A DNA stretch of 64,000 nt from Copromyces sp. CBS 386.78. Lineage: Eukaryota; Ascomycota; Sordariomycetes; Sordariales; Sordariaceae. The DNA is taken from assembly GCA_030685235.1 (NCBI GenBank), contig MU839227.1:40883-104882 (forward strand), in the 5' to 3' direction. The notes under the pieces were generated by a model. The model did not search any database, was not told the origin of the DNA, and saw nothing but the letters and a program-made list of their open reading frames with translations. The translations under genes were made by a program, and so were the position numbers. Shown here one piece after another: positions 1-11,851 of the stretch. Position 1 is the first letter of the stretch; every line of letters begins with the position of its first letter.

Positions 1-1470
1 CCGTGGCCTCTGGGACGGTGCCGCTCTTGGGAGGACTCGCTTGGCCATTTTCAATGTTGTGGCAAGGGTCTTTCGTCAACGTTACGCGGGCTATTGATTG
101 GTGATGGTGAGATCCTCTCTTTGCTTCGTTGGACACTGGCGAATGATGGTCGGCGATTGTGTGGTTTCCCCCAAGAAGGAATTGGGCAAACGGGTTAGCT
201 CAAAGGTCTTGTGCCTGTCAGGATCTAATTGAGGTTCCAGGATTGGTGCCCGCCCAGGTCGACATATGCAGTCGGCAGTCAGTCGTCAGGCAGACATGAG
301 GACGATATCCGTCGGTTTGTTCGGAAATACGCAGTACATGCAAGTTAGGGGCGAGGCATTGAGGCTCTCGGTTCCTCGGAAGATGATTTTCTACAATAAG
401 GTATGTCGACTTAATATCTGCTCCCGCATCCATGGTATCAATCCAGAGGCCAAGAGCATTCTCAACTGGCAACCCGGAAGAAATATTCGAGAGAAGGCTT
501 CTCTGGCAGGCGATCGACAAGTTTTATGGTACGTCGAAACTGATGGCTCGTCAGTGTAATACACCCCGGACACCCTGCCACGCATTGTTACATCTTCATT
601 ACACATACGGACCAAAGTCCAACACATTTCCTGGATCCAACAATCCCTCAAAGACTCTGGCCGACGCGTTTTCGGTTTATTACGAGGCATATCGCAGTTT
701 TGCAACTGCTCTTCTTAAGTAGAGTAATGCGAGGGGTATTGGGACTGGCCAAGTTCACTCTACAAACACTCGATGGCTTGCCAGCCTAATCACCTAACGG
801 AATCTTCAACCCATGACCTCCCCTTACCCAATGCCGATGCAACCCCATGTCCTCTATCTTATAGCTAGCTCTGCCTACTTAGGATCCTTGCTAATGCTCA
901 ACTGGGTCACAGCTAGGATCGCAATGGGCACCACATCAAATCTTTGGTGGCATGATCGCTCGACGGATGTTCCGCCAAGTTGTCATACTACACGGGTGTT
1001 CTTGTCAAGGATACAACATCTCCGAGTTAACTGGCACGATGGAAAGCGAACAAGCCTACAACGATGTGCTTTCAGCTCCATCTGAGCGGAGCTACAGAGA
1101 CTTGTGCTACCTGTGACAACAGTTACCATGGGACCCAGCTACCAGAATCGACAAAGGACCGAACAATAACTGGAGGATGGTAGCAAACGTGTCGGTCATA
1201 CAGCTAACGCGGCCACGACTTTTTGACAGCTGGTGTATCGTTTGGCCCATCTCGTGTGTCGGTTACACTCTTCGCCCTCATCGTCATATGTCCCAAAGTA
1301 TCGAATAGGGGCATATATGGGTAGGTGGAGATGTCAGCTTTTTCCAAAGATGCTTGGGACTTTTAATATGAGTCCTGAGCTTCTAGTTTACCAGTCAAAG
1401 TCAGGCAAATATTCAGCTTGAACGTCTGCGAGGTAGCCCCAACCTACCAGCATCCCTGCAACACTTCGAG
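1..1470. other. Island sequence with no gene that I can support
   Basis: This stretch has ordinary base composition and is not RIP-mutated. Open frames at the extreme left (two + strand frames are open from base 1 to about 100-120) could be the last exon of a gene outside the window, but I recognise no domain. The open stretches between 218 and 1421 overlap on both strands, are short and look like chance. An AT-rich TATA-like motif (GCATATATGG, about 1311-1320) lies some 150 bp upstream of the gene at 1471, but its role is a guess. Confidence 0.5.
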
Positions 1471-2358
1471 ATGAGTCCGCAATCGCTCAACACATCACAC
1501 GCCCTCCTCTTCCTCCTCTCTTGGGTTACTCTAGGGCTAGCAGGACCACCCAGACACAAACATGTAGTCCGGGACGTCCCCAGCGCCTTGACCAGCACTC
1601 AAACCGTGGACGAAACCACATACTACAGTCAACCGACCGAGTCCTATACCTCCCTCCCACCACTCTGGCCGCCACGACCAACACCACACAGCAGCACGGA
1701 CTCGGCATCTACATTGTCATCAACAACATCATCACCAGAGTATCCTTACAACACAGAATCCGACACCACCACCACGTCCTGGACCTTCACACCAAGTACC
1801 ACTTGGAACTTCACCACACCTAATACAACCTGGACCGGCTACCCCGTCCACACCACGTACTCGAACGTCACAACACCCATCACCCACTTCAACGTCACCA
1901 CCCCTTACAAGACCTGGTCCACCCCCTACTTCACCTGGTCCAGCTACTCCGACACCTGGGGCGACCACAACACCTACCCAACGCCTAGCAGTGCAGTCCA
2001 AGATGAAACAACGACCATCTCCGTCATCAAGACCTTCACTTCTTTTACCACTACCGTGGTATCCACGACCGTCAAGCCGTTATCTACAAAGCAACCATCC
2101 AGAACATTATCCGAGCCGCTCACTTTCAAGACTACACCGTTCGCAAACCTCACGACGTTTACTTCCCCAAAGTGGACAACGGTCCCTATCGCTTCGCTGA
2201 CGGGTACTCCGTTCTGTTCGAACGCGGCGGATCCGGATAATGGGGTGGGAAATCATTGCGTTTGTGAGAATGGGGAGACGGTGGGGGTAATTCCGTTTAG
2301 TAAGGGGGGCAATGCCAGTGATTATCAGCCTTGTGCTTATACTACTGTTGGGTACTAG
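1471..2358 (+). CDS. Secreted Thr/Ser-rich, N-glycosylated hypothetical protein
   Basis: The 295-residue single-exon frame starts with a typical signal peptide (hydrophobic LLFLLSWVTLGLAG at about 12-25), so the product should be secreted. The mature part is very rich in Thr, Ser, Pro, Tyr and Trp and carries at least six N-glycosylation sequons (NFT, NTT, NVT twice, NLT, NAS), as in fungal cell-surface or extracellular proteins. A compact tail (about 248-295) has four cysteines, CS..CVC..C, which could form two disulfides. There is no obvious GPI-attachment tail. I recognise no enzyme domain. Cell-wall protein or secreted effector candidate are both inference, the latter suggested mainly by its position beside a RIP-mutated block. 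The start is supported by the signal peptide directly behind the first Met. Its codon use and third-position GC bias are those of a normal gene. A tRNA gene follows 82 bp after the stop. Confidence 0.7.
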   Translation: MSPQSLNTSHALLFLLSWVTLGLAGPPRHKHVVRDVPSALTSTQTVDETTYYSQPTESYTSLPPLWPPRPTPHSSTDSASTLSSTTSSPEYPYNTESDTTTTSWTFTPSTTWNFTTPNTTWTGYPVHTTYSNVTTPITHFNVTTPYKTWSTPYFTWSSYSDTWGDHNTYPTPSSAVQDETTTISVIKTFTSFTTTVVSTTVKPLSTKQPSRTLSEPLTFKTTPFANLTTFTSPKWTTVPIASLTGTPFCSNAADPDNGVGNHCVCENGETVGVIPFSKGGNASDYQPCAYTTVGY

Positions 2359-2440
2359 GGGGGGGAGGAAGTAGTGTTAGGGGAAATGGAAAGACCCACC
2401 GGGGATTATAAGGCATCAATTCTCAGACTACTTTCAACAT

Positions 2441-2512
2441 GGTCCGCTGGCTCAATGGCAGAGCGTCTGACTACGAATCAGGAGGTTCCAGGTTCGACCC
2501 CTGGGTGGATCG
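2441..2512 (+). tRNA. tRNA-Arg (anticodon ACG)
   Basis: A complete intronless cloverleaf can be folded by eye. The acceptor is GGTCCGC with GTGGATC (two G-U pairs) and discriminator G at 2512. The D stem is GCTC/GAGC. The anticodon stem is TCTGA/TCAGG around loop CTACGAA with anticodon ACG at 2473-2475. The T arm is CCAGG-TTCGACC-CCTGG. A run of seven T at 2518-2524 is the expected RNA polymerase III terminator. ACG is read as ICG after deamination and decodes CGU/CGC/CGA. No CCA is encoded, as expected in eukaryotes. It shows no RIP changes despite lying 400 bp from a mutated block. Confidence 0.95.
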
Positions 2513-2903
2513 AGTTATTTTTTTCTTTTGCTTCTTTTGTACATCTTCCTCTCGCTTCTTTTTTCCCTCCGAATAGTACCAACTTCGAAACAAAATCTTT
2601 CTGTTAGGCTTCCAGCAGGATGATGTGTAATAGCATGATTGCCAGCCCTAAGCATTGTACACATCATCAGCCTCAAAAACCCTCTCTGTTAGAATAAAGT
2701 GCTGACAATGGAGCAGTTGTCATCACCAAACCGGCGTTTTAGGCGCAATCATCATAAATTGTTCTGACATGCAGCTTACACGGCGGCACATGCACTTCAC
2801 CAAATCAGACAAGACGCTATGAAACAAGCATTCAGCCTCCTTTGCATTTCCCATCTTAAGCTCCTACTTCAATCCTCCTTCAACATCTCCATTTCCACCC
2901 CCG
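2513..2903. other. Intergenic sequence containing the detached 3' end of the hydroxylase gene
   Basis: No independent gene is seen. The right end is informative. Read on the minus strand from the target duplication AATCC (2904-2908), the frame of the hydroxylase gene now at 23371-24285 continues for eleven codons and stops at TGA 2871-2869. These bases are therefore the original end of that gene, left behind when Copia-1 inserted. Confidence 0.6.
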
Positions 2904-2908
2904 AATCC

Positions 2909-3082
2909 TGTCAGATTGTAGGGTGGAGATCTCGACCAGATGAGGCGAGTCCCAATCACCTGATTAAGGTCTTGGCATTTCCGGGATACCCGAGCACCCC
3001 CCCAACCTTCTAGAGCGGATTAGTCACATAGCCAATTTTCAAATAGTTTAATCAACTAAATTATATACTAATAAATCTGACA
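2909..3082 (+). repeat. Copia-1 5' LTR
   Basis: 174 bp, TGTCAGATT to AATCTGACA. The first ~110 bp are essentially unmutated and match the well-preserved LTR of Copia-3. The last ~60 bp carry many C-to-T and G-to-A changes. Confidence 0.93.
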
Positions 3083-4536
3083 ATTAACAATCTGATACGC
3101 ACATTACCTATTAATACGACGATTAGCATTATAAAATCAATAATTAACTAAACGATATAATATTTTTTTTAAAGATTAATAACGATACTAAGGAGAATAT
3201 CGCCTACTTTAAAGATAGCAATAATTGGATCCGTTGGGAACTTATACTCTAATTAAAGTATAATTCGGATACTCTCAAAGAATAGATTTAAAGTAAAATC
3301 GAGAGACCTATAGCACCGAAATAGATTAATCCCAATTAATACTCTATTACTAAAGAAGTAAAAGTACGGATTAAAACCGCTAAAATCGAATTTAATAATT
3401 TTAATAACAGAACCATTATTAATTTAGAAGAAGTAATTCAAAGAATTCTTCCTACCGAATTTAAAGAATATAATAAAATAATTTTCGATACCCTTATTAC
3501 TGAAGCGGATTTCTTTAATAAAGAGCTCTTTAAATTAGAATTTACGCTCTATCCCGATAACAAGAAAGATTAAAAGGAATTCGTAATTAGCGATAAGGCC
3601 GTACGTGCTTGGATGAAATTATTAATTAGCTATAATTTATAAAATAATACTATAAAGGAGGAGTGGGAAATTAACGAATAGTATAAAAAATTTAAAACTA
3701 TAATTAATTATAAGGTAGTCGATAAGTAGATTAAAGCTTAAAAGTAGTATTAGGAGGCCGTTACCGTACTTATAAAGGAATTTAAAAATTAAGGTAATTA
3801 ATTTTAAACTTAGTTTACTGCTATAAATAACAGCCAAATAATAGGTATTAGAAAAATTAAAGTCCCTAACTCCTAATATATTAATTTTATTAATGTAATT
3901 AAAATCGTACGCCCTAAATAGTATAAAAGTATTTAGAAATTTAATAAGGAGATAGCCGTTAAGACTCTTACTTTTATAGAAATATATAAAGACTTTAAAA
4001 AATACAGTATTAATTCTATAAAATACGGAATAGTTTTTAAGGGAGGATATTATAATATTTTTAGCGCTAGCGAAATTAGTATCGAATTTAATAGTTAGAA
4101 ATCTATATTTAGTAATAACTACGAAAAAAAGACTTATAATAAAGACGCTCGTTAAGAAAGCAAGAATAAGAAGTTTATGAGTATTAGGCCTAAAGGTACC
4201 ACATTTAGGAAAAAAAAGTACTAATCGAATACGTTTAAATTTCAAACGCGTAAGAAATCTAATTTCCTTATATATAGAACATATAAAAAATCCCTATATA
4301 CCTTTAAAGAATATTAATATATTAATTTAAATATTAAACTTTAAAAAGTTATTAAGTTAAACCCTTATACCTATTACATTATTAAAGAAAACCTTATAAA
4401 AGACCTAGAATTTACTAAAAAAGTAAAGCATATTATAATCGAAAATAGTAGAGAGGAAAAAATACTTAAGAAATAAAAAAATACGTAACTATCCGACGTA
4501 AATCGCAATATTATTTTTAAAACGACCTTTTAAATT

Positions 4537-4950
4537 GAGAAACGCTATCTGCACCGCTGCCAAACGCTATCTGCACCGCCGTCCAAAACTAAAATCTAAA
4601 GTTACTCTACCAAAATAAGTGTCTATAGTCCCAAAGTAGGCTTGGAATTTTTGTGATTTTCTACTCTATTTAATAATGTCAAAGTTAGCTCTTAAATATT
4701 ACCGCAGCCTTGAACCTACTAATGGTTTAAGAAAAAGAAAGTTTTATTTAGGAATTTCTTACATCTTCCAAAATAGTATATAGGAGAGGCGGTAGAAGAG
4801 TTAGTAAATAAATTATAGTAGAGAGAACCTTACCGAACTCAAAAATACTACTTTTATATTTGGAGCTTACTATTTGCCTAAGTTATACCTTATTAAAGTT
4901 TTGGACGGTGGTGCAGATAGCGTTTTGCAGCGGTGCAGATAGCGTTTCTC
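4537..4950. mobile_element. hAT-like MITE with 54-bp inverted repeats
   Basis: A 414-bp element ends in inverted repeats GAGAAACGC/GCGTTTCTC extending 54 bp (4537-4590 and 4897-4950, two mismatches by eye). It is flanked by an 8-bp duplication TTTAAATT (4529-4536, 4951-4958), the size made by hAT transposases. Each inverted repeat contains two tandem copies of a ~21-bp motif with core CGCTATCTGCACCGC. There is no coding capacity. Unlike its surroundings it keeps CpA and TpG, so it either arrived after RIP or is too short to trigger it. It lies inside the Copia-1 gag-pol. Confidence 0.85.
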
Positions 4951-7233
4951 TTTAAATTAATAGGGCGTATTAAGTTGGGGAGGAGATTTACCCCTTTAAA
5001 AATTTAGCGATTTTTAATTCTAATAATTCGCTTTATATCTTTAATAATATTATTCGTTTCCTTTACTTTCGTTATACTAATCTAAATAATTATATATAAG
5101 CTAGAGATACTTAAGTAGCAATTAAAAGGTTTAAAGAAATTAACGTTATTATTAGAAGAAAGAACGGTCCTTTAAAGCTACGGCTAAAAGAAGTTGCTTT
5201 CTGCCCTAATTTCGCTATTAATTTCGTTTCCTATATTTAATTGCGATTCAAGATTAATATACTTTTATTAATTTATCCGAAAGCGATTAATATAGTAATT
5301 ACCTTCCTATTCCTTTCAATTTCCGCTATAAGGACTATCTTTTCTATAATTAAACTCGCCTTTCTATTATACTTCCGCTTCCTATTATCGCTCCGCCGGT
5401 TATTATCCTTAAATCCCCTATATCCTCCCGGCCTATTTAAACTTTTTAATTATTCTCTTCTAATTATTATCTTAAGTATAATATTATTAAATTTATAAAC
5501 GAAAATTATATTCAATTCTATAATTATATTTATAATATTAATAATTATTATAAAAATTTCTCTAATATTTCTATTAGTTACGCTATTAATTATATTGAAA
5601 GTAATTTTAAGAACGTTTAAATCCGCTATATCGCCGGCCTTAAGGAATAATTAAGCTACGACCCTATCCGTAACGAACCTACGTAGCCTGAACTTTAAGA
5701 TTTTTTAAAGAAAGAATTTAATATTAATACGTAAAATATTAAATGTAACGCCCTTACTAACTTTGAACGAATACGTTAAGGCCCTATAGAATCCGTTTGC
5801 GATTTCTATAATCGATATTATATTAAAAAATTTAATTTACTTTATAAATAGTAAAAATACCTGCGTATCATTATTTAGGTTAACCGCCTTCGTCTTTAAT
5901 TATAGAAAAGTATTCTAATAATAGCGGATATCGATACCCTAAATTAGGCGGTAGCGTATATAAAGCGGTTAGAGGGCTTCGAAATTAATTTCGAACCGTT
6001 TATATAATATCGCCAATTTTAAGTATCCTTTTCTAATTAATTATTATCGTCTTCTTTTTTTATTATTATTCTATTTTCTACTTCTATTCCTATTTCTAAT
6101 TTTATTTCTATTAGTTAACTTACTGTCTATCGTTCCCTTCCTCCTTTTATAATAAACCTTAATATTATTTATAATTATTATAATTAATAAAATTATATTT
6201 ATAACCGTTATATTTAAACGAAGTTGCGTAGTACTTACTACGAATATAATAATATTAGCTATACTATATTTACTTATATTAAAAAAGTTTATTTTAATTA
6301 CGGCCAAACTAAATATATAGTATACAATTATTCCTAAACTTCCGGAACGCCGGCCTAAAGTACGAACGCTAAGTTAATTATATTGGTAAAAATAGTATCG
6401 GCCTAGGAAAGTGCGGGTATATTGTAACTAAATTTAAGTACGAAATTATTAATAAGGATTTATAAGGATTAACGGAAAATATATAAGTTAATAAATTCTA
6501 ATGCAAAATTAAATCTTATCGGGAAATATTTATTCCTAATAGACGTTAAAATTAAATTTATAAATTACCGTTTTATTAACTTCTTTCTTTAATCCGTCCT
6601 TATATAAAATTCGATTACTTATTTTATTAAACTATGTAATTCCTATAATATTTAGTAGAAATATAAAATTACGTTTACTATCGTTAATTCCCCTAGTATT
6701 AACGTTATTTTCGGCTACCCCTAACTTTATAAATATAATCCTAAAATTAATTAATCCCAAAGGAAATTCCGTTTCTGTATTAAGGCTAGCGATTTAGATA
6801 TAAGCTAGGAATTAACGAATGAAATTTATAAAGCCGCGGCTTATTTTTATAGATTATGTTAGGATTTTATTCTAATATTAAATCTAAAAGAAGTATTGTA
6901 AGCCTTTCGGAATTTTAATTCTCCGCTATTTACTAATATTCCGTTCGAAGTACCTATATTAATTTAAATAGAATTTTCTATTCTATTTAACGACCTAGGT
7001 CTATTTAGTATTTATCCTAATATATCCGCTACTATATCCCCTAATATACCTTTTAAAGTCTTTTGTATTATATTAAATAGAATTTATCTTCTATTAAAGC
7101 CTTTATTAGAAACATAGTCTTTCCTTGGGCGGAGCCGGATATGCCCGAGGAAGACAGTGAAACGCCCAGAAATCCAAATCTTTTAAAAAAGAATAAATTT
7201 TTATTTTTTTAAAAAAAAATTATCTATTAAATT

Positions 7234-7800
7234 TGTTTAAACTAAAATTTCCCTTTAATTAGACAGTATACGAACCTTTAATAAAATACATAATAACTAC
7301 TATTTAATTATCTTTTAAAAAATATCTTTATTTTTGTAATTAAGGTTATTAATTAATATTTTCCCTAAAATATTTATTTATTCATTATTTTAAATTAAGA
7401 TTGCTCTTCGATTAGAAGGTGTACAGACTTCTAACTGGGTATATAATAACCGCTTTTTTCTTCCAATTATCTTACCATATTTTTATTCTTATAATTAAAG
7501 TTATTATTGATATTTTCTATAAGAAATTTATTTATTAAATCTTTTAAACTAGGATTTCCCCGTGAATGAAGGGCACGCTGACCTCTAGTATAGTTTATTA
7601 TGATAGGCATTTTTTTCTGATTATTTTGATATCCTTTTTGTAGGGTTAGCATTATCTGTTAATATTTTCATTTTTTAGAAGACCCATCTGTCAAATTTTT
7701 TTAAACTAAGATTTCTCCTTAATTAAAAGGCGCACGGACCTCTACCCAGGTATGAAATAACCGCCTTTCTTTTAGGATTATTTTGATACTATTTTTATTT
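7234..7800. repeat. Four tandem repeats of about 155 bp
   Basis: Each unit begins with a TTTAAACTAAGATTTC-like block (about 7234, 7388, 7543, 7700). It continues through a GGCGCACGGACCTCT-like block and an AT-rich tract. Units differ mostly by C/T and G/A changes, so they have been RIP-mutated to different degrees. Confidence 0.7.
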
Positions 7801-7866
7801 TTAGTGTTAGGGTTATTAGTAATAGAAAAAACTTGGTCATTTTAAAAAAAATTAGTTCTTATTACT

Positions 7867-7964
7867 TCCTTTCCTTATCGCTTCTTTTCCTTATCGCTTC
7901 CTTTCCTTATCGCTTCCTTTCCTTATCGCTTCCTTTCCTTATCGCTTCCTTTCCTTATCGCTTC
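7867..7964. repeat. 16-bp minisatellite, six units
   Basis: The unit is CTTTCCTTATCGCTTC. The core TTATCG recurs at 7875, 7891, 7907, 7923, 7939 and 7955 with exact 16-bp spacing, and one unit has a T for C. Confidence 0.9.
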
Positions 7965-8078
7965 GTGCACGGGCCTCCCGAGTTTGGCAACTCGACAGAA
8001 TTTCCTAATTGGGAACATGGGCTCCGCAATTAATTGCACGTTGGCCCATTATAGACAGAACCGCCGCTCCTTCCAGTT

Positions 8079-8153
8079 TCGGCGCTGAGGTGGGCTCACG
8101 GACCACAACCTTTGGTGTGCCATGACACCTTTGGTGAGCCCGACCTCAGCGCC
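8079..8153. repeat. GC-rich inverted repeat (hairpin)
   Basis: The arms GGCGCTGAGGT-GGGCTCAC and GTGAGCCC-GACCTCAGCGCC pair over 19 bp with a single unpaired base. The loop holds a second small stem GGTGT/ACACC. It is not RIP-mutated. It sits at the right end of the MITE-like insertion. Confidence 0.8.
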
Positions 8154-11100
8154 TCCACGGTGGAAGAATGGGCGTTTCAATTAATACTTCTAATACCGCC
8201 CGAACCGGAAAAAGACGTAGCGTTTACTACTGCTAAATTAATAATTCCGCCCGAATACGAGGAATTCCAATAGGTATTTAAAATATTAGCCGCCCCTTTA
8301 CTGTAATATAACCGCTTTGAATACTATATTAATCTAGAAGAAAGGACGTCCGCGCTTTAAGGATTAATTTATATATTTCATATTAAAGAATTAAAAATAC
8401 TTTAAGAATAATTAATAGAAGTATTATATAAAACATAAATTCGGCCTTCTATTAGTCTAGTAAGGGTTCCTATTATTTTCGTTTTTAAAAAAGGAAGTAA
8501 ATTAAAATTATATATTAATTACCGGACGTTTAATAAGGTTATAAAAAAGAACTATATAATATTACCGTTAATTAGAAAAATCTTAAATTAATTAGCGTTG
8601 GTAAAAATCTTTACTAAATTAGATTTAAAAGACGCCTACTATTATATCCGTATTAAGTAGGGAAATAAAGAGAAAACGGCATTTCGTACGAAGTATAAGT
8701 ATTACGAATTTTTAATTATATTTATAAAATTAGCTAATATTCCGGTAACGTTTTAAGCATATATTAATAATATTTTAGTAAAATTAATTAATACTATTTA
8801 TATTGCTTACCTTAATAATATTATAATTTATAATAAGAATAAAGAAGACTATTATAAATATATTAAAGAAGTCCTCTAACGATTATACGAACGTAACCTC
8901 TATATTAATTTAAATAAATACGAATTCTATATTTAGAAAATATTATTCTTAAATTATATTATATTATTAGAAGGTATTTCGATAAATTTAGAACGGGTAA
9001 AAACGATCGCGGATTAGGAAACCCTAACGAATATTTATAATATTTAAATTTTTTTAAAGTTTATTAACTTCTACCAATAATTCGTAATATTGTATTCTAA
9101 AGTAATAATGCTATTAATAAAATTATTAAAAGGAAATAAATAATAGCCGTTCGAATTATTAAATAAGGCGAAGGTAGCGTTCGAAGAGTTAAAGCGGCTA
9201 TTCTAAAAAACGCCTATATTGAAATACTTCAATCCGTTATTACCTATCTAAATAGAAACGAACGTATTAAATTTCGTAATTAGGGCAATATTAACGCAAT
9301 TATATAATATTCAATAATATCCTATTATATTCTTTTCGAAGAAGAAATCGCCGGAAGAAATTTAATATAGCGTTAGAGATGAAGAATTATTAATTATTAT
9401 TAGGGTATTAAAAGCGTAGAAATAATATTTATTATATATAAATGAACCGTTCTTAATAATTATAAATTATTTAAATTTCTAATATTTCTAAAATAAAAAT
9501 AAAATTAGCGCGAAGTAAAATCGTTAAGTATTAAAATTAATAATATATAATTTTAATATTAAATATTAAGCGGGGAAATTAAATCCGGCGGACGGGTTAG
9601 TAAGGAAATTATAATTATATAAAATAATAAACGTATTAAAGGACGGCTATCCGTTATTAAAGGTATTCGAAGAAGGAGAAACGAAGGGTAGGGTAATAAA
9701 AGAGGGTTTTATATTAGGAAAAGACGTTAAAAGAATATTATTAATTAGGAAGGAAACGTAGAAAGTAATAATAGAATAAAAAGAATAGAATAAAAACGAT
9801 AGGGAAGATAAATTAATATAGGGATTAAAGTAGGAAGACAATATTCGAAAGTAAAAAAGAAGAAAACGTAGAGAATATACTAACGAAAGTAAACTTAAAG
9901 AAACGCCGAAGAAGAAAGTAAAATTCGTAAACGAAAATGCTACTACGAAGAAAAGGAGGACGAATAATACTATTATTAAATAAATAAGCGTATATATTAT
10001 TATTATAAGGGTAAAAAAAGAAGAAGAATTATTACTACTATTAAATTAATAAATAATAGAAGCGTAGAAAGAAAATTTATTTGTTTTAAAAGAAACGTAG
10101 AAAGAATTAGGGAAGGGGCGTAAAATAGAGAATTAAAAAATAGAGGAAAATAGAATCTTATATTATAATTATTAAATTTATATTTTAGAGCGTTTACGTA
10201 TAGAGTTTTTATACGCTTATTATAATAATATTACTACCGGCTACCTAAAATAATAAAAAACCCTTAAAAAAATTAATTAATTTTATTACTAGCCGACTAT
10301 TACTATCGATATTAAAATATATATACGTTAATACCTAATTTACTAAAAAACGAAGTTATAAAACCACTAATTTTATAAATTCTTAATATCTTTACTTATT
10401 CCTACTATCCTTTAATAAAATATTTCCTACGACTTTATTACCGGACTACCGCTATTGTACGACCTTATATTAAATTAAATTTATAACGCCGTCTTAATTA
10501 TTATAGACCGGTTTACTAAATTCGCCCTCTATATTCCGATATAGAAAATTATTAACGTTAAATAATTCGTTTATTTCTTTTAGTAATATATTTTTCAATA
10601 ATTTAATCTACTTAATTCTATTATTTCCGACCGGGGCAATCTCTTTATAAACCTTTTTTAAAAAATTTATTATAAATTTTTAAAAATCTAATACCGCTTT
10701 AGTACTATATAATATCCCTAAACAGACGGCTAAATTAAATATTAAAATTAAAATTTCGAACTTTATTTTCGCATCTTCTATAATTTAAAATAAAATAATT
10801 AAGTAAAGAAATTAGCGTTAGCGTAATAAATATATAATAACTATTTTTATATTATTATTAGGAAATTTTTATCCGAATTATTATTCGGGTATTATTTATA
10901 AAGGCCGGCCAATTTAAAGAGAGGCCGAAGAAATATATTACTTAACGTTGCTACTAATTATATTAAAAAATTGATTTAGGGTCGTACTAATATTATCGAA
11001 GCGTTAAAGGCGGTTAACGAAGGGTATACGAAATAGTATAATAAATTATATATAATTAAGGAATTCGAAGTAGGAAATTAAATTCTTTTTAATGTTAAAA

Positions 11101-11605
11101 ATATTAAATAAAGGTATTTAAATTAAAAATTATCGGATAAATTCTTAGGGCCTTTCTATATTACCGAAGTAATTAGCAATAAGAAAATAATATACTGCCT
11201 AGACCTCCCTAATTATTATTATATCTACTTAGTATTCTTTATTACTTTATTAAAATTATATTATAATAATTTAATAATAATAGCGCCCCGGGGTAAAGTA
11301 GTAAATATTAAAGGAAATAAAGAATAGTACGAAATTAAAAAAATTATAAAATATATCGGTTTAGGAAAGAATTAATAATTTTAAGTAAAGTAGAAAGGGT
11401 ATTTAGAAAATAAAAACGAATAAATATTATAAGAGAATTTAAATTGCCCGGAATTATTAATAGAATACGAGGAACGGGAGCAATAGTAGAAGCGTTCGAA
11501 AGGAAGCTTAGAAATTGGGGCAATAAGGATTAGTTAAGTAGGTAATAAGAATATAGCCGCTATCGCCGCTATTAAAAAGAAGTATTTAGAAGGGATATAA
11601 ATTGT

Positions 11606-11641
11606 AAAGAAATATAAGCCGTAAAAGACGTAAGCCGTGGA
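11606..11641 (+). repeat. Left part of a 15-16-bp coding minisatellite
   Basis: These are the first units of a GACGTAAGCCGTAGAA-like repeat at the end of the Gypsy-1 reading. The array continues at 18907 on the other side of Gypsy-2, and the repeat was the target site of that insertion. Confidence 0.75.
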
Positions 11642-11851
11642 TATCACGGGGTGAGGCACTGTTAAGGGTAGGGTAGAATATACGTTATTGTGCGAAGGAG
11701 AGGAAAGGAAGGATGTATGCGGAGGATTAGCTATATAGGCGAGAGCCCTGAAGCCAGGCCGTGCGCGTACATGACCCTACACGTGACCGTGCCATGACGA
11801 TGGATATAGTGCGAGTATAGGGTAGGTATGTTATAGGCTAATCCTATAATA
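11642..11851 (-). repeat. Gypsy-2 3' LTR
   Basis: 210 bp. It aligns without gaps to 18697-18906, and the differences are nearly all C/T or G/A. It is much richer in GC than the element interior. Confidence 0.92.

Larger units (their letters stand above)
7130..8180. mobile_element. MITE-like insertion with tandem repeats and a long hairpin
   Basis: This block interrupts the Gypsy-1 reading between protease and RT and differs from it in composition. Near-terminal inverted repeats share GAAACGCCCA (left about 7159, right complement about 8169-8178). I found no clear target duplication, so the exact ends are uncertain. Inside, in order, are four ~155-bp tandem repeats, six 16-bp minisatellite units, and a GC-rich unmutated segment with a strong hairpin. 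No protein-coding gene is seen. The open frame across the minisatellite only encodes the repeat. Confidence 0.55.

Noticed and set aside
813..1085. Possible relic of a second Dal5-like transporter (WVTARIA-like stretch)
   Set aside because: The resemblance is a few residues only and nothing family-like follows in any frame.
3637..4245. A 202-codon minus-strand open frame in Copia-1
   Set aside because: It is antisense to gag in AT-rich mutated DNA. RIP removes Gln/Trp codons on one strand and leaves long Leu/Ile/Tyr/Phe-rich frames on the other. No gene.
5241..5498. Hydrophobic 85-codon frame that looks like a membrane protein
   Set aside because: The Ile/Leu/Phe richness comes from AT bias. 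It lies at the Copia-1/Gypsy-1 junction and matches no family.
7861..7964. Regular spacing suggested a CRISPR-like array
   Set aside because: The units abut with no unique spacers, and the genome is a fungus. It is a minisatellite.
7833..8033. 66-codon frame with repeated FLSLSLPFLIASFPYR
   Set aside because: It is simply the translation of the 16-bp minisatellite.
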